From Nocardioides sp. PD653-B2 (GTDB lineage Bacteria; Actinomycetota; Actinomycetes; Propionibacteriales; Nocardioidaceae), in assembly GCF_002117935.1 (NCBI RefSeq), contig NZ_BDJE01000006.1:1-48788 (forward strand): a DNA stretch of 48,788 bases, read 5' to 3'. Below, one piece after another: positions 43,571 through 48,788 of this stretch. The notes below the pieces were generated by a model. It had not been told where the DNA came from, searched no databases, and saw only the letters and a list, made by a program, of their open reading frames with translations. The translations under genes and the position numbers were made by a program. How positions within the stretch are numbered: the stretch's first letter is position 1; the number at the start of each line of letters is the position of its first letter.

Positions 43571-45925
43571 ATGGCGACCTCGCTGTTGGGCACCGTCGTA
43601 CGCCGTGTCGAGGACCCCGAGCTGCTGCTCGGCCGGTCGACGTTCGTCGACAACCAGCAGGATCCGGACCTGCTCCACGCGGTCTTCGTGCGCAGCCCCG
43701 TCGCGCACGCCCGCATCGGGGCCATCGACACCGCGGCGGCCGCCGCCGTCCCGGGCGTCGTGGGGGTCTTCACGGCCGCCGACCTCGGCGAGCGGCACTA
43801 CCCGCCGTTCGCGGAGGTCAACCCGGCCGCTCGCCGGCGACCGCTCGCCGGCGAGAAGGTCCGCTACGTCGGCGACCCGGTCGCCGTCGTCGTCGCCGAT
43901 TCCCGCGCCGCCGCGGTCGACGCCGCCGAGCTCGTGGACGTCGACTACGACGTGCTGCCCGCGGTCGCCGACATGGAGGCCGCCCTCGCGCCCGGGGCGC
44001 CGCTGCAGTTCGAGGACATCGCGGGCAACATCGCGGGGTCCCGCAAGGACGACGACCAGAGCGACCCGTGGGGAGACGCCACCCACGTGGTGCGGGTCCG
44101 GATGGAGAACCAGCGCATCGCCACGTCCCCGATCGAGGGGCACGCCATCGTCGTGCGGCCCGGCGACGGCGAGCTCACGGCGTACGTCGCGACCCAGCAG
44201 CCGCACCTGGCGCGCGACCAGATCGCGACCTACACGGGCCTCGCCCAGGACCGGGTCCGGGTGGTCACGCCGCACGTCGGCGGCGCGTTCGGCGGCAAGG
44301 CGGGCGCGGCGGCCGAGCACTGCGCGGTCGTCGGCGCGGCCCTCGCGCTGGGCCGCCCGGTCAAGTGGTCCGAGACGCGCAGCGAGGCGATGCTGTCCAT
44401 GCAGAGCCGCGGGCAGGTGCAGTACGCCGAGCTCGGGCTCGACGACGACGGCCGGATCCAGGGGATGCGCCTGCGGCTGGTCGGCGACTGCGGCGCGTAC
44501 GCCGGGTTCGGCGGCTCGTTCGTGCTGGGCGGGACCTACCTGATGGCGCAGGGTGTCTACGACGTCCCCCGACTGCGCTACTCCGCGATCGCGGCACTCA
44601 CGAACACCGCACCCAACGGGGCGTTCCGCGGCGCCGGGCGGCCCGAGGCGGCGGCGCTCATCGAGCGACTGATGGACGTGGCGGCCGACGAGCTGGGGCT
44701 CGCTCCCGAGGAGATCCGCCGCCGCAACCTCATCCAGCCCGACGCGTTCCCGTTCGAGACCGTCACCGGCGCGACCTACGACATCGGCGACTTCGACCTG
44801 CCCCTGCGCGAGGCGCTGCGGATCGCCGACGTCGAGGGGGCGCGAGCCGAGCAGCGGCGGCGGCGCGAGGCCCACGACGTCCGCCAGCTCGGCATCGGCA
44901 TCTCGACGTACGTCGAGATCACCGGCTTCGCCGGGTCGGAGTTCGGCGGCGTCGAGATCCACGAGGACGGCACCGCCACGGTCATGGCGGGCACCTCGGC
45001 GCACGGTCAGGGTCACGCGACCGCGTTCTCGATGATCGTTGCCGACCGGCTCGGCATCCCCATGGACCGGATCACCTACGTGCAGTCCGACACCACCCGC
45101 GTCCGCACCGGCGGGGGCACCGGCGGGTCCCGGTCGCTGCAGCTGGGCGGCACCGCGGTCGACGGCGCGGCCACCCTCGTCCGCGAGCGCGCCCTGGACG
45201 TCGCGGCCCGGATGCTGGAGGCCTCCTCCGCCGACGTCGTCGCGACCGACGACGGGTTCGGGGTGCAGGGCGTCGCCCAGGCACAGGTCAGCTGGGCCGA
45301 GGTCGCGGCGTACGCCCACGAGCACGACGGCGGCCTGTCCGCCACCCACGACTTCCAGCAGCCTGGGTCGACGTTCCCCTTCGGCGCCCACGTCTCGATC
45401 GTCGAGGTGGACACGGAGACCGGCCACGTCACCCCGCTGCGCCACATCGCCGTCGACGACTGCGGACGGGTGGTCAACCCGCTGCTCGTGCGCGGCCAGC
45501 AGCACGGCGGCACGCTGTCGGGCATCTCCCAGGCGCTCTGGGAGCACATGGTCTACGACGCCGAGGGCACGCCGCTCACGTCCACGTTCGTCGACTACGC
45601 GATCCCGACCGCGGCGGACGCCATCTCGTTCGACGTGTCCACCACCGAGACGCCCACGCCGCTCAACCCGCTGGGCGCCAAGGGCATCGGCGAGTCCGCG
45701 ACGATCGGGTCGACGCCGGCGGTCCAGAACGCCGTGGTCGACGCGGTCAGCCACCTCGGCGTCCGCCACATCGACCTGCCCTGCACTCCGCAGCGGGTGT
45801 GGCGCGCGATCGAGCAGGCCCGCGCGGGGACGCTGCCCGACCTGTGGCGAGAGCCGCCCGCGGCGTTCGACACGATCCCCGGCGACTCCGCGGGCGGCTC
45901 GGTCACCAGCGGCGCCGAGGTGTGA
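43571..45925 (+). CDS. Molybdopterin-binding hydroxylase large subunit (CoxL/XDH-like)
   Basis: 784 residues of the xanthine oxidase/CO dehydrogenase large-subunit family. N-terminal FVRSPVAHARI (about 38-48) and the cofactor-binding GGAFGGKAG start the catalytic part; AFRGAGR is at about 351-357, the position of the CoxL active-site loop (AYRGAGR in form II), HGQGHAT follows, and the catalytic Glu is in GAKGIGESA (about 708). This suggests an oxidising molybdenum enzyme, substrate unknown. No [2Fe-2S] small subunit or FAD subunit lies on either side here, which is unusual. It follows the GDPD gene by 40 bp. ATG 43571 has only a weak ribosome-binding site. Confidence 0.9.
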   Translation: MATSLLGTVVRRVEDPELLLGRSTFVDNQQDPDLLHAVFVRSPVAHARIGAIDTAAAAAVPGVVGVFTAADLGERHYPPFAEVNPAARRRPLAGEKVRYVGDPVAVVVADSRAAAVDAAELVDVDYDVLPAVADMEAALAPGAPLQFEDIAGNIAGSRKDDDQSDPWGDATHVVRVRMENQRIATSPIEGHAIVVRPGDGELTAYVATQQPHLARDQIATYTGLAQDRVRVVTPHVGGAFGGKAGAAAEHCAVVGAALALGRPVKWSETRSEAMLSMQSRGQVQYAELGLDDDGRIQGMRLRLVGDCGAYAGFGGSFVLGGTYLMAQGVYDVPRLRYSAIAALTNTAPNGAFRGAGRPEAAALIERLMDVAADELGLAPEEIRRRNLIQPDAFPFETVTGATYDIGDFDLPLREALRIADVEGARAEQRRRREAHDVRQLGIGISTYVEITGFAGSEFGGVEIHEDGTATVMAGTSAHGQGHATAFSMIVADRLGIPMDRITYVQSDTTRVRTGGGTGGSRSLQLGGTAVDGAATLVRERALDVAARMLEASSADVVATDDGFGVQGVAQAQVSWAEVAAYAHEHDGGLSATHDFQQPGSTFPFGAHVSIVEVDTETGHVTPLRHIAVDDCGRVVNPLLVRGQQHGGTLSGISQALWEHMVYDAEGTPLTSTFVDYAIPTAADAISFDVSTTETPTPLNPLGAKGIGESATIGSTPAVQNAVVDAVSHLGVRHIDLPCTPQRVWRAIEQARAGTLPDLWREPPAAFDTIPGDSAGGSVTSGAEV

Positions 45926-45975
45926 GCCCGCGACCCGACACGCGGCCCCCGGCCGGCCGTTCCTACACTTCAGGG

Positions 45976-46968
45976 GTGCCTGATGACGCATCTCCTGCCG
46001 TCTCGGTCGACGGACTGGTCATGCGGTACGGCGAGAAGGTCGCCGTCGACGGGCTCTCGCTGACGGTCGGGCGGCAGACGATCACCGCCGTACTCGGCCC
46101 CAACGGGGCCGGCAAGACCACCACGCTCGAGACGTGTGAGGGCTACCGCAAGCCGCAGCAGGGCTCGGTGCGCGTGCTGGGGCTCGACCCCGTCCGCGAG
46201 CGCCGCGACCTGCTGCCGCGGATCGGCGTCATGCTCCAGGGGGGCGGGGCGTGGAGCGGCGTGCGCGCGATGGAGATGCTCGACCACGTCGCCCGTCTGC
46301 ACGCCCACCCGCTCGACACCGCCATGCTCTCCGACCGGCTCGGCCTCGGCGACTGCGGCCGGACGCCGTACCGCCGGCTCTCGGGCGGCCAGCAGCAGCG
46401 GCTGGGCCTGGCGATGGCACTGGTCGGCCGTCCCGAGATCGTCTTCGTCGACGAGCCGACCGCGGGCATGGACCCGCAGGCCCGCCGGACCACGTGGGAG
46501 CTGCTCACCGAGTTGCGCGACGACGGCGTGACCGTCGTCCTCACCACCCACTACATGGACGAGGCCGAACGGCTGGCCGACCAGATCCACATCATCGACC
46601 ACGGGCGGCTGATCGCCTCGGGCTCGCCGCTCGAGCTGACCCGCGGCGGCACCCACGCGACGATCCGGCTGGTGGTCACCCGGCCGTTCCCGCCCGGGTC
46701 GCCGGACTCGCTGCGGGCGGCGTTCGGCCCCGGGACCGAGGTCACCCTGCTCGACGAGGTGAGCCTGCTCGTGACCGGGCCGGCCGACGCGTCGACGCTG
46801 GCGAAGGTCTCGCACTGGTGCGAGGTCAACGACGTACTCCCCGAGTCGCTGACCCTGGGCCAGCGCAATCTCGAGGACGTCTTCCTCCAGCTCACCGGAC
46901 GGCAGCTGTCCTCCACCCCGACAAGCCGCTCGCTCCGCTCGCGCGTCGCCGGGGACCCCGAGCCATGA
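45976..46968 (+). CDS. ABC transporter ATP-binding protein (Rv1458c-like)
   Basis: 330 residues. Walker [12 protein letters not shown] (about 38-48), signature LSGGQQQRLGLA, Walker B IVFVDEPTAGMDPQ, His in VLTTHYMDE. The C-terminal domain of about 100 residues is typical of drug/heme-type ABC-2 ATPases. The start is a GTG; the stop overlaps the permease start (ATGA). The last 15 residues (TSRSLRSRVAGDPEP) come from DNA rich in CGCTCGCTCCGCTCGCG, resembling genome repeat sequences. Position before ctaA matches M. tuberculosis Rv1458c. Confidence 0.93.
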   Translation: MPDDASPAVSVDGLVMRYGEKVAVDGLSLTVGRQTITAVLGPNGAGKTTTLETCEGYRKPQQGSVRVLGLDPVRERRDLLPRIGVMLQGGGAWSGVRAMEMLDHVARLHAHPLDTAMLSDRLGLGDCGRTPYRRLSGGQQQRLGLAMALVGRPEIVFVDEPTAGMDPQARRTTWELLTELRDDGVTVVLTTHYMDEAERLADQIHIIDHGRLIASGSPLELTRGGTHATIRLVVTRPFPPGSPDSLRAAFGPGTEVTLLDEVSLLVTGPADASTLAKVSHWCEVNDVLPESLTLGQRNLEDVFLQLTGRQLSSTPTSRSLRSRVAGDPEP

Positions 46969-47729
46969 GCGGCACCTTCACACCCCGGCCCGGCGCGGCC
47001 CCGCTCGGCCGCCAGGTGCTCGCCCAGGCGCGGATGGAGTCGAGGCTGATGCTGCGCAACGGCGAGCAGCTGCTGCTCGCCGTGGTGATCCCGGTGATCG
47101 TGCTCATCGGCGGCGTGACGGGCGCGGACAGCATCGGGATCTCGCTCGAGCACGACCCGATCGACGTCTTCGCACCCGGCGTGCTCGCGCTCGCGGTGAT
47201 GTCCACGGCGTTCACCTCGCTCGCCATCGCCACCGGCTTCGAGCGCCGCTACGGCGTCATCAAGCGGCTCGGCTCCTCGCCGCTCCCCCGGTCCGGCCTG
47301 CTCGCCGGCAAGGTCGGCGGCCTGCTCCTCGTCGAGCTGCTGCAGGTGGTCGTCATCTCGGCGGTCGCGCTCGCGATGGGCTGGGACCCGGATCCCGGCT
47401 ACCTCGGCGCGCTGCTCGCCGTCGTCCTCGGCACCGCGGCCTTCGCCTCCCTGGGGCTCTTCCTCGCGGGTGCCCTGCGCGCCGAGGCGACGCTCGCCGC
47501 GGCCAACCTCGTCTACCTCCTGCTGCTCGCGGGCGGCGCGGTCGTGCTGCCTGTCTCGGCGTACGGCGCGTTCGGCGACGTCGTGCGCTGGCTCCCGTCG
47601 GGAGCGCTCGGCAGCGCCATGCGAGACGCCCTGATCGACGGCGGCGTCGCCTGGCGCGACCTCGGCGTCCTGCTCACCTGGGCGGTGCTCGGCACCGTCC
47701 TGACAGCGAGGACCTTCAAGTGGGAGTGA
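46965..47729 (+). CDS. ABC-2-type transporter permease (Rv1457c-like)
   Basis: 254 residues with six hydrophobic helices (starting about 37, 70, 105, 140, 178 and 230). It follows the ATPase by a 4-bp overlap and precedes ctaA, whose start lies inside this gene's last codons. Gene order ATPase-permease-ctaA is the conserved actinobacterial arrangement. The pair is commonly listed as antibiotic-type exporter; a function in heme or lipid handling next to ctaA is an inference. Confidence 0.92.
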   Translation: MSGTFTPRPGAAPLGRQVLAQARMESRLMLRNGEQLLLAVVIPVIVLIGGVTGADSIGISLEHDPIDVFAPGVLALAVMSTAFTSLAIATGFERRYGVIKRLGSSPLPRSGLLAGKVGGLLLVELLQVVVISAVALAMGWDPDPGYLGALLAVVLGTAAFASLGLFLAGALRAEATLAAANLVYLLLLAGGAVVLPVSAYGAFGDVVRWLPSGALGSAMRDALIDGGVAWRDLGVLLTWAVLGTVLTARTFKWE

Positions 47730-48604
47730 CCGACCGCCTCCGGCGTCTCGACGAGGGGCTGACCGGCTGGGCCTGGGCGACGATCGTGTCCAACTGCGTC
47801 CTCGTCGTGACCGGCGGCGTCGTCCGGCTGACGGGCTCGGGGCTCGGCTGCCCGACCTGGCCGCGCTGCACCGACGAGTCGTTCACGCCGCACGGTGCCT
47901 ACAACATGCACTCGGCGATCGAGTTCGGCAACCGGCTGCTCACCTACGTGCTCGTCGCGGTCGCGGTCGCCACGTTCGTCGCCGCCTGGCAGTCCGGCCG
48001 GCGCGACCTGCGCCGCCTGGCGCTGGTGATGGCGCTGGGCATCCCCGCACAGGCGGTCATCGGCGGCATCACGGTGCTGACCGACCTCAACCCGTGGGTC
48101 GTCTCGCTGCACCTGCTCTGCTCGCTCGCGATCATCGGCGTGGGCGTGCTCTTCCTGCACCGGATCGACCACCCGGCGCCCGCCGTACCTCCGCGCGGGC
48201 CGGTGGTCGGTCTCGCCTGGGCGACCTTCGGCGCGGCCTGGGCCGTGCTCTACGTCGGCACCGTCGTGACCGGCTCCGGCCCGCACGCCGGCGACGCCGA
48301 CTCGGCCCGCAACGGCCTCTCGCCCCTCCAGATGAGCCAGCTGCACGCCGACCTGGTGTTCCTGTTCGTCGGGCTGACCCTGGGCCTGCTCTTCGTGACG
48401 TTCGCGACCGGCGCCCCTGCGGGGACCCGGCGCGCGGTCATGGTGCTCCTCGTGGTCGAGGTGGCCCAGGGCGCGATCGGCTTCGTGCAGTACTTCACCG
48501 ACCTGCCGATCGTGCTCGTGGGCTTCCACATGCTCGGCGCCGCGCTGGTCTCGGCGACGGTCACCTGGGCCGTGATCCGGGTCCGCGAGCCGGTCCTGCG
48601 CTGA
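47720..48604 (+). CDS. ctaA: Heme A synthase (CtaA/COX15 type)
   Basis: 294 residues with eight membrane helices. Conserved GGVVRLTGSGLGCPTWPRC (about 31-49) contains the Cys pair typical of bacterial CtaA; heme-binding His are in MHSAIEFGNR, LHLLCS, QLHADL and GFHMLGAA. It oxidises heme O to heme A for aa3 oxidase. Start GTG 47720 has a GAGG site 8 nt upstream; GTG 47726 would give a 4-bp overlap and is also possible. Runs 10 bp into the permease gene. Array of repeats follows immediately. Confidence 0.94.
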   Translation: MGVTDRLRRLDEGLTGWAWATIVSNCVLVVTGGVVRLTGSGLGCPTWPRCTDESFTPHGAYNMHSAIEFGNRLLTYVLVAVAVATFVAAWQSGRRDLRRLALVMALGIPAQAVIGGITVLTDLNPWVVSLHLLCSLAIIGVGVLFLHRIDHPAPAVPPRGPVVGLAWATFGAAWAVLYVGTVVTGSGPHAGDADSARNGLSPLQMSQLHADLVFLFVGLTLGLLFVTFATGAPAGTRRAVMVLLVVEVAQGAIGFVQYFTDLPIVLVGFHMLGAALVSATVTWAVIRVREPVLR

Positions 48605-48727
48605 CCCGTCGCTTCGGCACACCGGAGGAGCGCTGAGCCGTCGCTTCGGCACGCAATAGGAACGCTGAGCCGTCGCTCCGGCTCGCGGCAGGAGCGCTGA
48701 GCCGTCGCCTCGGCTCGCCGACCACCC
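48600..48727. repeat. Four 32-bp tandem repeats after ctaA
   Basis: Units start at 48600, 48632, 48664 and 48696. Each begins GCTGA(C/G)CCGTCGC and continues T/C-T/C-CGGC-A/T-C, then 11 less conserved bases. The first unit overlaps the ctaA stop. Period 32 is exact over all four units, and the units diverge in the last 11 bases, so this is an ageing tandem array. Confidence 0.85.
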
Positions 48728-48736
48728 AGGCCGGCT

Positions 48737-48788
48737 GTGCACCAGCGACGGGTCAGTGCCACCGGAGCGTGCACCAGCGACGGGTCAG
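48737..48788. repeat. Inverted 32-bp-period repeats at the window edge
   Basis: GTGCACCAGCGACGGGTCAG occurs at 48737-48756 and again at 48769-48788, also 32 bp apart. The segment CGACGGGTCAG is the reverse complement of CTGACCCGTCG in the first unit of the array at 48600, so this is the same repeat family in opposite orientation. The array continues past the window. Confidence 0.75.

Noticed and set aside
43466..45991. 841-codon open frame antisense to the CoxL-like gene
   Set aside because: Composition is typical of an antisense shadow in high-GC DNA, and the plus-strand frame has all family motifs.
48600..48788. Possible CRISPR array
   Set aside because: The whole 32-bp unit is repeated back to back and no unique spacers separate repeats; no cas genes nearby.

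Overview
The window is about 48.8 kb of very GC-rich DNA with strong G/C preference at third codon positions, frequent GTG starts and dense co-directional gene runs. The gene set points to an actinobacterium, most likely Nocardioidaceae (Nocardioides or a close relative): an InhA-type enoyl-ACP reductase, a SUF operon with SufU, SufT, a Rieske ferredoxin and SufR, a DUF222/HNH endonuclease of the 13E12 family, an acVLRF1-type release factor, a DUF3099 protein, and small palindromic intergenic repeats of the kind I associate with Nocardioides genomes. The genus is an inference. No rRNA, tRNA, CRISPR array or intact transposase was seen.

Left end (1-3.7 kb): a palindromic repeat, a DUF222/HNH endonuclease gene, then a 2.0-kb accessory segment carrying two divergent unrecognised genes. 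The segment is bracketed by two roughly 150-bp direct repeats made of the HNH gene 3' end plus the 3' end of the next gene, so it looks like a small integrated island. 3.6-7.6 kb: a run on the minus strand (ABC ATPase, NfeD, SPFH/flotillin-like protein, TauE exporter) linked by GTGA stop/start overlaps, and a divergent unknown gene. 7.6-15.7 kb: a VOC protein, SerB, a SixA phosphatase, then cphB-cphA-cupin (cyanophycin breakdown and synthesis) and a PAS-PAS-SpoIIE phosphatase. 15.7-19.2 kb: fabG-inhA followed by a second CphA-like Mur ligase that lacks the ATP-grasp domain, then a dodecin. 19.3-23.7 kb: DUF3099, a small putative zinc protein, MoaA, SURF1, an atypical SDR and FabH. 23.7-29.0 kb: an ABC exporter, a crotonase, an ABC-F protein and a membrane zinc metallopeptidase. 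29.0-33.6 kb: a minus-strand run of acVLRF1, metallophosphoesterase, ABC ATPase, ABC permease and a phosphotransferase. 34.3-41.0 kb: the suf locus, sufR-sufB-sufD-Rieske-sufC-sufS-sufU-sufT in transcription order (sufC follows the Rieske gene). 41.1-48.6 kb, plus strand: a flippase-like membrane protein, a PAP2 phosphatase, a GDPD, an orphan molybdenum hydroxylase large subunit, an ABC ATPase/permease pair and heme A synthase CtaA, ending in an array of 32-bp tandem repeats.

How the genes fit together: SufR to SufT form an iron-regulated Fe-S assembly line; MoaA (Fe-S enzyme) starts molybdenum cofactor synthesis, which the CoxL-like protein would use; CtaA and SURF1 both serve aerobic cytochrome oxidase. 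fabG, inhA and fabH belong to type II fatty acid synthesis. CphA and CphB make and degrade a nitrogen-rich Asp/Arg polymer. The order CtaA-ABC permease-ABC ATPase ... SufR-SufB-SufD-SufC-SufS-SufU-SufT resembles the Mycobacterium tuberculosis Rv1456c-Rv1466 region, here with lipid genes and a CoxL-like gene in the middle. The features most worth following are the island at the HNH gene, the ATP-grasp-less CphA paralogue in the fabG-inhA operon, the SpoIIE phosphatase with a collapsed GAF region, the antisense 3' overlap of SURF1 and the SDR, and repeat hairpins inside the suf operon.
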